Assembly: GCA_026708305.1 (NCBI GenBank)
Contig: JAPOVD010000007.1
Location: forward strand, 1-64,000
Length of the DNA: 64,000 nt
Reading direction: 5' to 3'
Source of the DNA: Nitrososphaerota archaeon
GTDB taxonomy: Archaea; Thermoproteota; Nitrososphaeria; Nitrososphaerales; Nitrosopumilaceae
The notes under the pieces: model-generated
Told to the model about the DNA's origin: nothing
Database searches by the model: none
What the model saw: only the letters and a program-made list of their open reading frames with translations
Part shown: positions 16,415 through 26,442 of the stretch, piece after piece
Layout: each line of letters opens with the position of its first letter
Numbering within the stretch: the first letter of the stretch is position 1
Position numbers and translations under genes: made by a program

Positions 16415-18037
16415 ATGGCTTCAATTCAACAAACTCCAAGTGGTCCTGTTCTAGTTTTAAAAGAGAGTGCTCTTCAACAAAAAGGAAAAGACGCACAAAA
16501 AAATAATATAGCAGCTGCTAAATTAGTATCTGATTTAGTTAAAACTAGCTTAGGACCACGAGGACTTGATAAAATGCTTGTAGATTCTATAGGTGATGTA
16601 ACTATAACAAATGATGGTGCTACTATACTTAAAGAGATAGACGTTCAACATCCAGCTGCAAAGATGATGGTAGAAATATCAAAAACTATTGATAATGAAG
16701 TTGGTGATGGTACTACTACATCAGTAGTATTTGCAGGTGCATTACTTGATAAAGCTGAAAAACTCCTTAGTAAAGATGTTCATTCATCTGTAATAGTTGA
16801 TGCATACCAAGAAGCAGCAGAAAAGACGTTGAGTTTATTATCTGAAATAGCTAAAGATGTAGAACCTGATGCTAAAGAAGCTTTGTTGAAAATTGCAAAA
16901 ACTAGTATGGAATCAAAATTAATTTCTGAAGACAGTATAGAATTATCAAAACTAGTTGTTGACGCAATTCTAAAAATAGCTGAAAAAAAAGATAGTACAT
17001 ATAGTGTAGATCTAGATAATATCAAAGTAGAAAAAAAAGCAGGAGGTTCCATATCTGATACTTTGTTAGTAAAAGGTATAGTATTAGACAAAGAAATAGT
17101 TCATAGTGGCATGCCATCTAAAATAGATAATGCTAAAATTGCATTAGTTAATGCAGCATTAGAAGTAGAAAAAACTGAAATGAGTGCTGAAATCAGAATA
17201 ACGGATCCCACACAAATGAACATGTTCTTAGACGAAGAAAATAGAATGTTAAAAAATATGGTTGATAAAATTCATGATGCCGGAGCTAACGTACTTATAT
17301 GCCAAAAAGGCATAGATGATATAGCACAACATTATCTTTCTAAATATGGAATAATGGCTATTAGACGAGTAAAAGAAAGTGATATGATAAAGCTCTCAAA
17401 AGCTTCTGGTGGTAGAATAACTACTAGTGTAGACGAGCTTACCGAAAATGATCTTGGATATGCTGACTTAGTACAACAAAGAAAAGTAGAAGCTGATAAA
17501 TGGGTGTTTGTAGAAGGTTGTAAACATCCACAATCTGTAACATTATTACTTAGAGGAGGTTCACAAAGAATAGTAGATGAAGTAGATCGATCTATGCATG
17601 ATGCTTTGATGGTTGTTAAAGATGTTATTGAAAAACCTGCTATCGTAGCTGGAGGAGGTGCTACAGAAGCTTATTTGGCATCAAGCTTAAGAAAATGGGC
17701 CGACAACAAAGAAGGACGTGGCCAATTAGCAATAATTAACTATGCTGAAGCATTAGAATCGATACCTTTGACTATCTCTGAAAATGCTGGAATGGATCCA
17801 ATAGATACACTAGTCGCGTTAAGAGCTAAACAGAACCAAGGCCGCAAATGGGCAGGAATTAATGCTAAAGACAATAAAATAGCAGAAATGTATTCTCTTG
17901 ATATTGTAGAACCGGTATCCGTAAAAGAACAAATAATAAAATCTGCCACCGAAGCAGCTTGTATGATATTGAGAATAGATGATGTGATATCTATATCAGG
18001 TGGACCACAAGGAAGTAAAAGTCCTACTCCTCAATAA
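16415..18037 (+). CDS. thsA: Thermosome subunit (group II chaperonin)
   Basis: A 540-residue CCT/thermosome subunit that forms the double-ring ATP-driven protein-folding chamber. Equatorial domain motifs [15 protein letters not shown] and [20 protein letters not shown] are clear, with [15 protein letters not shown] (~88-102) and the C-terminal equatorial [11 protein letters not shown] and [17 protein letters not shown] blocks. The C-terminal tail lacks the GGM repeats of many bacterial and archaeal chaperonins. It codes with fewer rare-looking codons than its neighbours, as expected for a highly expressed gene. Whether it is alpha or beta cannot be told here. Confidence 0.95.
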   Translation: MASIQQTPSGPVLVLKESALQQKGKDAQKNNIAAAKLVSDLVKTSLGPRGLDKMLVDSIGDVTITNDGATILKEIDVQHPAAKMMVEISKTIDNEVGDGTTTSVVFAGALLDKAEKLLSKDVHSSVIVDAYQEAAEKTLSLLSEIAKDVEPDAKEALLKIAKTSMESKLISEDSIELSKLVVDAILKIAEKKDSTYSVDLDNIKVEKKAGGSISDTLLVKGIVLDKEIVHSGMPSKIDNAKIALVNAALEVEKTEMSAEIRITDPTQMNMFLDEENRMLKNMVDKIHDAGANVLICQKGIDDIAQHYLSKYGIMAIRRVKESDMIKLSKASGGRITTSVDELTENDLGYADLVQQRKVEADKWVFVEGCKHPQSVTLLLRGGSQRIVDEVDRSMHDALMVVKDVIEKPAIVAGGGATEAYLASSLRKWADNKEGRGQLAIINYAEALESIPLTISENAGMDPIDTLVALRAKQNQGRKWAGINAKDNKIAEMYSLDIVEPVSVKEQIIKSATEAACMILRIDDVISISGGPQGSKSPTPQ

Positions 18038-18174
18038 ACTATGTGACAAAAGATATTACTAAATTTTTTTAAAGATTAATTATTATTCATAACTATACGT
18101 GCCATTTAACTCAATATTGGTTTTGTATATTTGATATCTTTGAATTCTATTGAGCTTCTTGTTACACATAGTTT
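18036..18174. repeat. Nested inverted repeats in the 240-bp spacer after the thermosome gene
   Basis: AAACTATGTG (18036-18045, overlapping the thermosome stop) is exactly complementary to CACATAGTTT (18165-18174). Just inside, ACAA pairs TTGT, and AAAGATAT (~18049-18056) pairs ATATCTTT (~18134-18141), so one long imperfect stem can form. The spacer 18038-18276 holds no coding sequence that I can see. It may be a 3' UTR structure, a small RNA or a transcription end region with a T-run (18062-18070) in the loop. Confidence 0.4.
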
Positions 18175-18276
18175 TAAAATAATTCTATAACTAATTATTG
18201 ATAAACAAATTATAAAAAAAATATAGATTAACATTCATAAATGTCTATAATGCCTAAAATGTTAATAAATAATATT

Positions 18277-19797
18277 TCATTGTGGTTCTATAGTTGCTGG
18301 TGGCTTACTAGATATTACATATGATACCCAAACCACTTCATCTATTTCATTAGTTATTCTATTACTCATATTTTCTAACACAGCATACGATATCCTGCTC
18401 CAATCTGCAGTCATGGCGTCTATTGAATTGACTATTCTTATCATTACAATATTTCCAACTTTACGTTTATCTCCAGTAATCCCTGTAGCATGATCATCAC
18501 CCATAGCTGCATATGCTTGCCATACTTTGTTATACATTTGTGATTTTTTCAATTCTTCTTCAACTATTTTGCTGGCAATTCTTACGGTTTTTAATTTTTT
18601 TGGATTAACTTCACCAATTATTCTCACTGCTAGTCCTGGTCCTGGAAAAGGATGTCTATTAATAATATTATCAGGAACATTTAATATTTTAGCAATTTTC
18701 CTAACGTCATCTTTGTATAAATCGCAAATTGGTTCCAAAATTTTTAGCTTCATCCAATTTGGGATCCCGCCTACATTATGATGTGTTTTTATTATTGAAG
18801 AAGGTCCTTTAGACATTCCACTCTCAATTTTGTCTGGATATAGTGTTCCTTGCGCAAGCCATTTTATTTTATTGTTATTTTTAGAATATTCAGAAAAAAT
18901 TTTAATAAACTCTTCCCCTATGATTTTTCTTTTTTTCTCAGGTTCATAAATATTTTTTAATCTTGTTAAAAATCGTTTTTTTGCATCAATTACAATAATT
19001 TTTATACCTATTTTAGAAAATATTTCACGAACAATTTTTTCTTCTTCAAATCTAAGAAGTCCATTGTTTACAAAAATACATTTTAATCTATCGCCTATGG
19101 ACTTATGAATTAATAATGCTGTAACTGTAGAATCTATTCCACCACTAACTCCACATATTACGTTTTCATTTATTGTTGAAATTTTTTTGATTGTTTTAGT
19201 AACAAAGTTTTCCATGTTCCATTCTTGCTTTGACCTACAAATTCTTAAAACAAAGTTTTTTAGAATTTGTATTCCGTTTTCTGTATGTATTACTTCTGGA
19301 TGAAATTGTATCCCATAAATAAATTCTTTTTTGTTTTCGATGGCAGCTGCGTGAGATCGATTTGTACTAGCTATTACTTTAAAACCATGTGGTATATCTA
19401 TAGCTTCATCACCATGGCTCATCCAAGCTTTAGTATTGTTTCTAACTCCGCTGAATAATTTAGAATCATTTTTTATTGACAATATAGATGATCCATATTC
19501 TTTATTTGCGTTTTTTACTGTGCCTCCAAAGTTATCTACAATTAATTGATGTCCATAACAAATGCCCAATATTGGTACTTTCATATTAAAGATATTATTT
19601 TTAGGCATTGGGTGATTTTTGTTATATATGCTAAAAGGGCTACCAGATAAAATTATTCCTTTTGGTTTTAATTTTTTTAACTTAGAAATTGTTATATTGT
19701 ATGAAGCAAGCTCTGCATATGCAGAAAAACTTCTTATTCTTCTACATATAAGATGACTATATTGTGAACCAAAATCTAATACAATTATCTTATCCAT
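18277..19797 (-). CDS. guaA: GMP synthase (glutamine-hydrolysing), fused form
   Basis: A 506-residue GMP synthase making GMP from XMP, ATP and glutamine. N-terminal class I amidotransferase (VLDFGSQYSHLICRRIRSF; catalytic cysteine in GICYGHQLI ~80; HPE in QFHPEVIHTENG), then the PP-loop ATP pyrophosphatase (CGVSGGIDSTVTALL ~215), and the C-terminal dimerisation domain (HPFPGPGLAVRIIGE, ending PPATIEPQ-like). Both domains are on one chain, unlike the split enzymes of many Euryarchaeota. guaB lies at 22034-23470. Confidence 0.95.
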   Translation of the reverse strand: MDKIIVLDFGSQYSHLICRRIRSFSAYAELASYNITISKLKKLKPKGIILSGSPFSIYNKNHPMPKNNIFNMKVPILGICYGHQLIVDNFGGTVKNANKEYGSSILSIKNDSKLFSGVRNNTKAWMSHGDEAIDIPHGFKVIASTNRSHAAAIENKKEFIYGIQFHPEVIHTENGIQILKNFVLRICRSKQEWNMENFVTKTIKKISTINENVICGVSGGIDSTVTALLIHKSIGDRLKCIFVNNGLLRFEEEKIVREIFSKIGIKIIVIDAKKRFLTRLKNIYEPEKKRKIIGEEFIKIFSEYSKNNNKIKWLAQGTLYPDKIESGMSKGPSSIIKTHHNVGGIPNWMKLKILEPICDLYKDDVRKIAKILNVPDNIINRHPFPGPGLAVRIIGEVNPKKLKTVRIASKIVEEELKKSQMYNKVWQAYAAMGDDHATGITGDKRKVGNIVMIRIVNSIDAMTADWSRISYAVLENMSNRITNEIDEVVWVSYVISSKPPATIEPQ

Positions 19798-19808
19798 ATA
19801 TTATTACA

Positions 19809-20345
19809 TCATTTAGAATTTTCTAACATCCTGGATAATGACCAAGTTATTGTATTTATAATCTCATTGATTCTTTCTTTTTTACGATAATTAGTTATTA
19901 TTATACTTTGTAGTATTGAATTATTATCAATAATATCGCAATTTATTATTTCATCATTCTTTATTAATTTATTCTTAACTTCGATCAAATCTTCTTTTTT
20001 CATTTTTGTTATTATTCTATTTATAAAAAACGATTTTAACGGAGGTACACTTGAATTTATGCTTATATTTTTTTCTAGTGAAATTAAAATTTTGTTTTGA
20101 TCTACAAGTGCTTTTGCTATGTCTACATTGTTATTATTAATTGATATATGGTATTCATTTTTATTGTTTTTTGAGCTTTGTACTAAATTAGATGCTTTAA
20201 TGAAACTTCCTTCTTTAATGATTACATCTATAATTTCTAAATTTTTCTTCAGCATTTTATTTTCATTCATGTTTTTTTCCAATTTGTTAGTAAGTGTATC
20301 TTTTAATTTAAATAAATCATTTATTTGTTCTTCTGTGAAACGCAT
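19809..20345 (-). CDS. Unknown coiled-coil protein
   Basis: A 178-residue protein with no recognised domain. Residues ~5-50 are a charged coiled coil (EEQINDLFKLKDTLTNKLEK), the middle is asparagine/serine-rich, and the C-terminal third (ITKMKKEDLIEVKNKLIKND...ITWSLSRMLE) is helical with a short strand stretch. No signal peptide, membrane segment or cysteines in motifs. It sits 11 bp upstream of guaA and 23 bp downstream of the MptE-like gene on the same strand, so probably co-transcribed with both. Confidence 0.65.
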   Translation of the reverse strand: MRFTEEQINDLFKLKDTLTNKLEKNMNENKMLKKNLEIIDVIIKEGSFIKASNLVQSSKNNKNEYHISINNNNVDIAKALVDQNKILISLEKNISINSSVPPLKSFFINRIITKMKKEDLIEVKNKLIKNDEIINCDIIDNNSILQSIIITNYRKKERINEIINTITWSLSRMLENSK

Positions 20346-20368
20346 ATCTTTATAACATCATATACATA

Positions 20369-21112
20369 TTAAAACTCTGATTTAATTATATTCTCTATAT
20401 CATTGTAGTCGATTTTTTTAAAACCGGTTATTTTTTTGGATGTTGTATAATATTTTATTTTATTTTTAGTTGTTAACCATCCCAAAAGATTTTCAGCAAC
20501 TTTCATTTTTTTGATTTTTAATAATCTATTTTTGTTTTTTTTACCAGAATATCGACCTATTTTATTCCCTAAATCCATACCAAAAGTAATTATATTCTTG
20601 GCATTAAAATACGATGCCAAAAAAACACATCGATCTCCATCTGTGAACCCTCCAAAATTATAAATATTATTCATAGGCTTTGTTTCTGTGGTTCCGATAC
20701 AATTTTTTAACTTTGTTACTATATTTAATTTATTAATGTTGTCGCCATGCGCATGAACTATAATTACTGTTTCATTATTAATTTCATTAATATGATTATA
20801 AATTCCATCTAGATCCGTCACAACAATATCTGGTCTTATTTTGTTTTCTATTAAAGCTAGTGTTGCTCCATCAGCTACAATTTTTGTAATTTTGTCAAAT
20901 GTCTTTATAATACTGATTGATTTTGAAAGGGATGGTCCAGCACCTATCACAAATATTGTGTTATTTTCAATTAATGTTCTCACTTTTTTTATTACTTGAT
21001 TGGATCTTAACAAAGAATTTAATAACTTGGCAGATTTTAGATCGTCATTCTTATTATAATTAAACTCTTTTATAATTGTGTTATATTTCTCATCCCATCC
21101 TGAAATACTCAT
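20369..21112 (-). CDS. mptE: 6-hydroxymethyl-7,8-dihydropterin pyrophosphokinase, MptE-like (DUF115)
   Basis: A 247-residue archaeal-type pterin pyrophosphokinase, unrelated to bacterial FolK. Visible: the GAGPSLSKSISIIK nucleotide-binding loop (~55-68), VADGATLALIENKIRPDIVVTDLDG (~85-109), a VHAHGDN motif, and FGGFTDGDRCVFLA then FGMDLG. It would provide the activated pterin for dihydropteroate synthase, which is transcribed divergently from a point 25 bp away. That pairing supports the call. Confidence 0.85.
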   Translation of the reverse strand: MSISGWDEKYNTIIKEFNYNKNDDLKSAKLLNSLLRSNQVIKKVRTLIENNTIFVIGAGPSLSKSISIIKTFDKITKIVADGATLALIENKIRPDIVVTDLDGIYNHINEINNETVIIVHAHGDNINKLNIVTKLKNCIGTTETKPMNNIYNFGGFTDGDRCVFLASYFNAKNIITFGMDLGNKIGRYSGKKNKNRLLKIKKMKVAENLLGWLTTKNKIKYYTTSKKITGFKKIDYNDIENIIKSEF

Positions 21113-21137
21113 ATTTTATCCTTAATTAATAAGTTAT

Positions 21138-22004
21138 ATGAACAAATTGGGTCCATTGAATGTTGGTGGTTCTAACCCTATTAGAATCATGGGAATCTTG
21201 AATACCAGTCCAGAATCATTTCATAAAAAATCAATTAAAATGCAAAAAAACGAAATAGTTGATTCAGTATCTACTATGGAAAATAATGGTGTTGACATTA
21301 TTGATATAGGAGGTAAATCTACAGCTCCATATATACAATCTTACATTTCTCCAAAAATAGAATCTATGCGTATTGTTAATGCAATAAAAATAATACAACA
21401 AGTTTCTAATCTCCCAATTTCAGTTGATACATGTTCTTCTTATGTAGCAAAAAATGCACTAGATCTTGGAGTAGATGTTATTAATGATATAACTGGATTG
21501 AAACATGATCAAAATATGTCAAAAGTTGTTAGCAAATATGATGTTTCTATTGTGTTGACGGCTTTTAGTAAAAAAACAGTTACTGGAAACAATGTAATAC
21601 AAACAAGAAATTTGCTAAAAGAAAGCTTGGATATAGCTCATTCTATTAATATATCGTATGAAAAAATTGTACTTGATCCTGGTATCGGATTTTTTAGGAA
21701 TTATGGTATTGGTAAATTATTCACCAAAATAAATTCGTCTTGGTTAAATAGAGACATTACCATCATTCAAAATTTACAATATATCAAATTAAATCAACCC
21801 ATGTTAATTTCTGTGTCCAACAAATCATTTATTGGAGAATTATTATGTAAAACAAAATCTGATGAACGATTATTCGGTTCAATAGCTGCAGAAGTAATAT
21901 CTGTTTTTAACGGTGTTGATATAATTCGAACACATAATGTAAAAGAAACCAAAGATGCAATTGTCGTTGCTGAGAATTTATCTAGACGCAATAAAAGCTT
22001 ATAA
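21138..22004 (+). CDS. folP: Dihydropteroate synthase family protein
   Basis: A 288-residue TIM barrel of the pterin-binding family. Motifs: RIMGILNTSPESFHKKS (substrate loop), DIIDIGGKSTAPY (~53-65), ISVDTCSSYVA, VINDITGL, the DPGIGFFRNYG block (~178-188) and SVSNKSFIGELL. Would couple activated pterin to p-aminobenzoate or a related arylamine for folate/methanopterin-type cofactors. Divergent from the MptE-like gene, with a promoter region of only 25 bp shared between them. Somewhat divergent from bacterial FolP, so the exact arylamine substrate is not certain. Confidence 0.82.
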   Translation: MNKLGPLNVGGSNPIRIMGILNTSPESFHKKSIKMQKNEIVDSVSTMENNGVDIIDIGGKSTAPYIQSYISPKIESMRIVNAIKIIQQVSNLPISVDTCSSYVAKNALDLGVDVINDITGLKHDQNMSKVVSKYDVSIVLTAFSKKTVTGNNVIQTRNLLKESLDIAHSINISYEKIVLDPGIGFFRNYGIGKLFTKINSSWLNRDITIIQNLQYIKLNQPMLISVSNKSFIGELLCKTKSDERLFGSIAAEVISVFNGVDIIRTHNVKETKDAIVVAENLSRRNKSL

Positions 22005-22033
22005 TGTTTTTTGAATAATTTTAGTTGGTTTAA

Positions 22034-23470
22034 TTGCATTTTAAAGAGGGACTAACATTTGATGACGTTTTACTGGTTCCTAAATTCTCTAATATAGCTA
22101 GTAGGTCACAAACAAATTTGCAAACAAAACTGTCAAGGAATATTTCATTAAGTATACCTCTAATTAGTGCAAACATGGATACAGTTACAGAATCTGATAT
22201 GGCAGTAGCTATGGCTCGTAATGGAGGAATTGGAATAATTCATAGGTTTCTTACAATCGAAGAAGAAACTAACGAAATTTTAAAAGTAAAAAGATCTGGC
22301 AGTGTGATGATAGAAAAACCATATCTTATCAGTCAAAATGAAACTGTATTTTATGCGTCTAATTACATGCGCGAGAAAAAAGTTTCAGGTTTATTGGTAG
22401 TAGATAATGATTCTAAAATGGTTGGAATATTAACAAGCCGAGATGTATTATTTGAAACCTATGATAAAACTAAGTTAGTTAAAGATGTAATGACCAAAGA
22501 TCTTATAACTGCAAAGCCTGGCATTAGTTTGATTGATGCTAAAGAAATTTTACGTAAACATAGGATAGAAAAATTACCTCTGATTAATAATGATGGATAC
22601 ATAAATGGATTAATAACTAGTAAAGACATTTCTAATATCGAAAATTACCCTGATTCTTCTAAAGATAAAAAAGGTAGGCCACTTGTTGGAGCTGCAATAG
22701 GAGTTAAAGGCGACTTCCTTGAACGAGCAGAATCTCTAATAAATGCTGAAGTTGATGTATTAGTAGTAGATATAGCTCATGGCCATAGTGCTAATGCCAT
22801 AGACGCTATTAAAAACATTAAAAAAGCTTTTCCTGACTCAGAATTGATAGCAGGCAATGTAGCTACTGCTACTGGAACAGAAGATCTTATCAAATCTGGT
22901 GTAGATGCAGTGAAGGTAGGAGTAGGTTCTGGATCTATATGTATAACTAGAATAGTTACTGGTTCTGGAGTTCCACAACTGACAGCAGTATTAGAGTGTG
23001 CAGCTATAGGTAAAAAATATGACGTTCCGATAATCTCTGACGGCGGAACTCGAAATTCTGCTGATATAATCAAAGCACTAGCAGCTGGTTCATCTACAAT
23101 CATGATTGGTAGTATGTTTGCAGGAACTGATGAAAGTCCAGGTTCATTCATAACCAAAAATAGCAAAAAATTTAAAATATACCGTGGCATGGCATCATTT
23201 TATGCATCGTTGGGAAGAAAATCCAAAGAAACTGGAACTATTTCCATTGAAGATGATCTAAATGATTATGTAGCAGAAGGAGTAGAAGCTATGGTACAAT
23301 ATAAAGGCAGTGTATCTGATTTATTGATACAACTTACTGGAGGTATTCGTTCTGGTCTAAGCTATTGTGGAGCTCAAAACATATTGCAAATGCAACAAAA
23401 ATCTGAATTCATAACTATGTCAAATGCTGGTTACAAAGAAAGTCAACCACATGATGTTTCATTAATGTAG
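22034..23470 (+). CDS. guaB: Inosine-5'-monophosphate dehydrogenase
   Basis: A 478-residue IMPDH oxidising IMP to XMP. The TTG start gives the usual N-terminus (KEGLTFDDVLLVPKFSNI). The barrel is interrupted by a Bateman module of two CBS domains (~95-205). Catalytic cysteine loop GVGSGSICITRIVTGSGVPQ (~292-311), then IISDGGTRNSADIIKALAAG, and the flap region near GRKSKETGT and YVAEGVEAMV. Full length and intact. With guaA in the same window it completes the IMP to GMP branch. Confidence 0.95.
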   Translation: MHFKEGLTFDDVLLVPKFSNIASRSQTNLQTKLSRNISLSIPLISANMDTVTESDMAVAMARNGGIGIIHRFLTIEEETNEILKVKRSGSVMIEKPYLISQNETVFYASNYMREKKVSGLLVVDNDSKMVGILTSRDVLFETYDKTKLVKDVMTKDLITAKPGISLIDAKEILRKHRIEKLPLINNDGYINGLITSKDISNIENYPDSSKDKKGRPLVGAAIGVKGDFLERAESLINAEVDVLVVDIAHGHSANAIDAIKNIKKAFPDSELIAGNVATATGTEDLIKSGVDAVKVGVGSGSICITRIVTGSGVPQLTAVLECAAIGKKYDVPIISDGGTRNSADIIKALAAGSSTIMIGSMFAGTDESPGSFITKNSKKFKIYRGMASFYASLGRKSKETGTISIEDDLNDYVAEGVEAMVQYKGSVSDLLIQLTGGIRSGLSYCGAQNILQMQQKSEFITMSNAGYKESQPHDVSLM

Positions 23471-23480
23471 TTAATTTTTT

Positions 23481-23966
23481 ATGAAACTCCAAATCATTTA
23501 CAACATGTTAACAAAAAGAACAATCATAGGAATTATAGTCGGAATCACAATTTCAACTATTGGACTATATGCATTGATTTCTTCATTAGGATTACAAACA
23601 GCAGAAATTTATGAAAAAGTTAAAATTGGAGATTATATAACATATGAATTTAATGCTCCTGAAGGAACATATGAAATAATATATGTAAAAGGATCCCTTT
23701 TTCATGTTAATTTGGAATCTGAACATGAAACTAAACTAAGTAATGATTTTCAAAATGATCTCAAATTAGATTGGAATACTGGTACTAACAATATGAATAT
23801 GCTTTCTATAAAAAATATCGGTGATTCAGAATTAGAAATCATGGGCACTCTAAAATTTTCTACTAATCCTGTATTATACACGTATCATATTCTTGTTATT
23901 ATAGCTGGCGTTGTAATAATAGGATTTAGTGCAAGCTTTAGTATTAAGAGAAAAAAATTACGTTAA
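23481..23966 (+). CDS. Small membrane protein, unknown
   Basis: A 161-residue protein with an N-terminal transmembrane helix (~12-35; IIGIIVGITISTIGLYALIS), an extracytoplasmic beta-rich domain (~40-130), and a C-terminal helix (YTYHILVIIAGVVIIGFSAS ~132-152) followed by a basic stop-transfer tail (KRKKLR). A second ATG eight codons in could be the true start. No family recognised. It overlaps the end of pheA on the other strand by 9 bp. Confidence 0.65.
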   Translation: MKLQIIYNMLTKRTIIGIIVGITISTIGLYALISSLGLQTAEIYEKVKIGDYITYEFNAPEGTYEIIYVKGSLFHVNLESEHETKLSNDFQNDLKLDWNTGTNNMNMLSIKNIGDSELEIMGTLKFSTNPVLYTYHILVIIAGVVIIGFSASFSIKRKKLR

Positions 23967-24773
23967 TCTAGTTACTTGGTACGACCCTATTATTTTCAGA
24001 AACAGAGAATATGTTTTCATGTCATCCAAAGCTTGCTTTATTTTTTGGTCGTGAATATGACCTTCAAAATCTACATAAAAATTATATTCTCCAACATTAT
24101 GTTTTTTAGGTCTAGATTCAATTTTAGTTAAATTTATGTTTCTATCGCTAAATCCTTTAATCATTTTATATAATGAACCAGGACTATGGATGACAGAAAA
24201 AATTATGGATGTTTTATCATTTCCTGTTCTATGTGAATATGACTTTGATAATATTAAAAATCTAGTATAGTTATTTGTATAATCTTCTATATCGTGCTTG
24301 ATAACTGGCAAACCAAATATTTTTGCAGCTGTTTCACTAGCTATGCATCCTACATTTCTTTTATTTAGATTCTTAATTAATTTGACACTGCCGGCTGTGT
24401 CATATGTAGGAATAGATTTTAAATTATGGCTTTGTATAAATTTCTTACATTGTCCTAATGCTTGTGGATGCGAATAGACAGTATCTATTTTATCAATTTT
24501 ATTTAAACCTATTAAACAATGTTTAATACGATAATAAATCTCTCCAACTACATTTAGTTTTGTGTAGTATAATAAATCATAGCTTTCTCCTATTCCGCCT
24601 TCTAATGAATTTTCTATTGGTATGATCGAATAATCTGTACTTTTATTAGTTGTAGATTCAAGTACATCAGAAAATGTTTTTAGCGCAATAGGATTTATTT
24701 TTACTTTGAAATAGCGTAAAGCAGCTGACTCACTATATGCTCCATGTTCGCCTTGAAATGCAACATTTAGCAT
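23958..24773 (-). CDS. pheA: Prephenate dehydratase
   Basis: A 271-residue prephenate dehydratase forming phenylpyruvate for phenylalanine. N-terminal FQGEHGAYSESAA, the YSIIPIENSLEGGIGESYDL block (~47-68), HPQALGQCKKFI, and the CIASETAAKIFGLPVIKHDI segment with TRFLILS after it. The C-terminal ACT domain (~185-265) carries the ESRP phenylalanine-binding motif (KIESRPKKHNVGEYNFYVDF), so feedback inhibition is likely. Stand-alone, with no chorismate mutase domain. Overlaps csl4 by 1 bp. Confidence 0.93.
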   Translation of the reverse strand: MLNVAFQGEHGAYSESAALRYFKVKINPIALKTFSDVLESTTNKSTDYSIIPIENSLEGGIGESYDLLYYTKLNVVGEIYYRIKHCLIGLNKIDKIDTVYSHPQALGQCKKFIQSHNLKSIPTYDTAGSVKLIKNLNKRNVGCIASETAAKIFGLPVIKHDIEDYTNNYTRFLILSKSYSHRTGNDKTSIIFSVIHSPGSLYKMIKGFSDRNINLTKIESRPKKHNVGEYNFYVDFEGHIHDQKIKQALDDMKTYSLFLKIIGSYQVTRLT

Positions 24774-25321
24774 TAGCTTAACTTTATAAACCCCGTGTTT
24801 CCAAAGTTTCTAGATATCTTTCTGTCATCCATCCACGTACAATTGATACATTTTATTCCATCTTTAATTGTAATCACATCTCCACTGCATTTTTTACATC
24901 TGGTAAATAGAACTCCTGCGTCTGGATCGTTAATACTTGCATGTATCGTGCCATTTTTATATCCCAAAATTTTTAGTGCGATTACATCGTCTACTAACGC
25001 CATAGTTTTTTTATGTGTGCCCCGAGTTGAACATACACATTCTATTTTAGAATTAACTTTATTATTATTAACATATTCAATAGAAACAATTATCATAGAT
25101 GATACTACCGATACTACCACTCCTATTACAACATCATCCATCTTTGGTAAAGATATATTACTAATACTTTTTACTTTAAGCGTATGATCTTTTTTATTAA
25201 TACACTTAGTGCCTATTGTAGTTGATCTTATTATTCCATTATTGTCATCGAATGTGTTGTTATCATTTGATTCATATTCTTCTATACAAGACAACTTATC
25301 ACCAGGACATACCACATTCAT
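24773..25321 (-). CDS. csl4: Exosome complex RNA-binding subunit Csl4
   Basis: A 182-residue archaeal exosome cap protein. N-terminal domain (VVCPGDKLSCIEEYESNDN), a central S1 domain (~60-135; MDDVVIGVVVSVVSSMIIVS, then DVIALKILGYKNGTIHASIN), and a C-terminal zinc ribbon (CKKCSGDVITIKDGIKCINC). It would join Rrp41/Rrp42 with Rrp4 for 3'-5' RNA decay. No other exosome gene lies in the window. The pheA start overlaps its stop. Confidence 0.92.
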   Translation of the reverse strand: MNVVCPGDKLSCIEEYESNDNNTFDDNNGIIRSTTIGTKCINKKDHTLKVKSISNISLPKMDDVVIGVVVSVVSSMIIVSIEYVNNNKVNSKIECVCSTRGTHKKTMALVDDVIALKILGYKNGTIHASINDPDAGVLFTRCKKCSGDVITIKDGIKCINCTWMDDRKISRNFGNTGFIKLS

Positions 25322-25374
25322 AATTACCTATATGATTCTTGACAATTATAATCGTTTACGTTTGGATTTAGAAT

Positions 25375-26370
25375 TCATAACCAATGTGGTAATTGTAAGT
25401 ATTCATCTATATTTTTATTCGATAGCATTCGTAACAATGCATTAGCCTGAGGAGTAGATAAAACTGGTTTATCAAAGTGGTTATCAATTGAAATCCTAGG
25501 ACATGCAACTTGAATAAACGCGTCTACTCCGTGAATATTTTTTAATCTATCATTTGTAATGTTGGTTAAAGCAAAAAGTTGTACTGATTTTCCTTTTTTT
25601 TCTAATTCTTTTTTAAATTTTAGAGCTGTCGTTTTTGAAATTTGTCCATCCTTTAAACCTATTATTATGCCAAAATTTTCATACATTGACGCCTTGCATA
25701 TTTCTAAAATAGCTTTTGATTGCATTTTTTTAGCTATTTCGGTTATTTCTATTATGTCATTACAATATGGATCTAATATGTATGTTGGTTTGTTTGTAGA
25801 TAGTGCTATGCCGACAGCATGAAAATTGCTTTGCCCTAAAAACACATTTGCATCTATTTGATCTTTGATTCCCATGTCTGGATAAAATTCACAACCAAAA
25901 ACTTGTCCATCGTTAAGCTGGCCTTTTCCTTTACCGATCTTTACGATCACTCCATTTTTATCTAAAATATGTTTCACATTTTTGAGTTGATGTAAATGTT
26001 GACTGTTTGTTGATAGAGAAACAACTTTATTTTGCAATAAATTAGCGCATTTAGTAGCTACTTTAGTAAATGTGATATCATCAAAAGCATTAATCATAAT
26101 TACTTTATTGTATGGTATTGATGTATTAATTGTATGACCAATATTGAATAGTAAGCCAACAGATAAAATTTTTGCACTTGACATATTTAGATCGCAAGAA
26201 CCCCAAGTAGTATCCATAATCATATACACTGGAATACCAAACTTATCAGTGATATTTTTTGCAGTTATTTGCATCTTGTGTATTAGTCCATCTGGAGCAT
26301 TGAGAGCTATGGACATTGGTTTATACATCCTTATTGATTCAAAGATTTTATCTTGATCTATAACTAGCAC
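25375..26370 (-). CDS. dph2: 2-(3-amino-3-carboxypropyl)histidine synthase (Dph2)
   Basis: A 331-residue radical enzyme for the first step of diphthamide formation on elongation factor 2, carrying a [4Fe-4S] cluster that cleaves S-adenosylmethionine in the non-classical way. The three cluster cysteines are visible: MDTTWGSCDLN (~60), QVFGCEFYPDM (~158) and IQVACPRISID (~287). Archaea use a homodimer of this one protein. It ends 53 bp before csl4 on the same strand. Confidence 0.9.
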   Translation of the reverse strand: MLVIDQDKIFESIRMYKPMSIALNAPDGLIHKMQITAKNITDKFGIPVYMIMDTTWGSCDLNMSSAKILSVGLLFNIGHTINTSIPYNKVIMINAFDDITFTKVATKCANLLQNKVVSLSTNSQHLHQLKNVKHILDKNGVIVKIGKGKGQLNDGQVFGCEFYPDMGIKDQIDANVFLGQSNFHAVGIALSTNKPTYILDPYCNDIIEITEIAKKMQSKAILEICKASMYENFGIIIGLKDGQISKTTALKFKKELEKKGKSVQLFALTNITNDRLKNIHGVDAFIQVACPRISIDNHFDKPVLSTPQANALLRMLSNKNIDEYLQLPHWL

Positions 26371-26407
26371 TAATAAATGATTTATTGATTTTAATTTAAA
26401 CTGTTTG

Positions 26408-26420
26408 TTTATATAATTTA
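26408..26420 (+). promoter_or_regulatory. TATA box for tiaS
   Basis: TTTATATAATTTA, centred about 29 bp before the TTG start of tiaS. The spacing supports both the promoter and the choice of the TTG codon for a leaderless message. Confidence 0.5.
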
Positions 26421-26442
26421 AAATATTTTATGTATCTTATAT

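Noticed and set aside
22777-23190. 137-codon open frame antisense to guaB
   Set aside because: Entirely within the IMPDH barrel; the translation has no domain pattern and reflects complementary codon bias.
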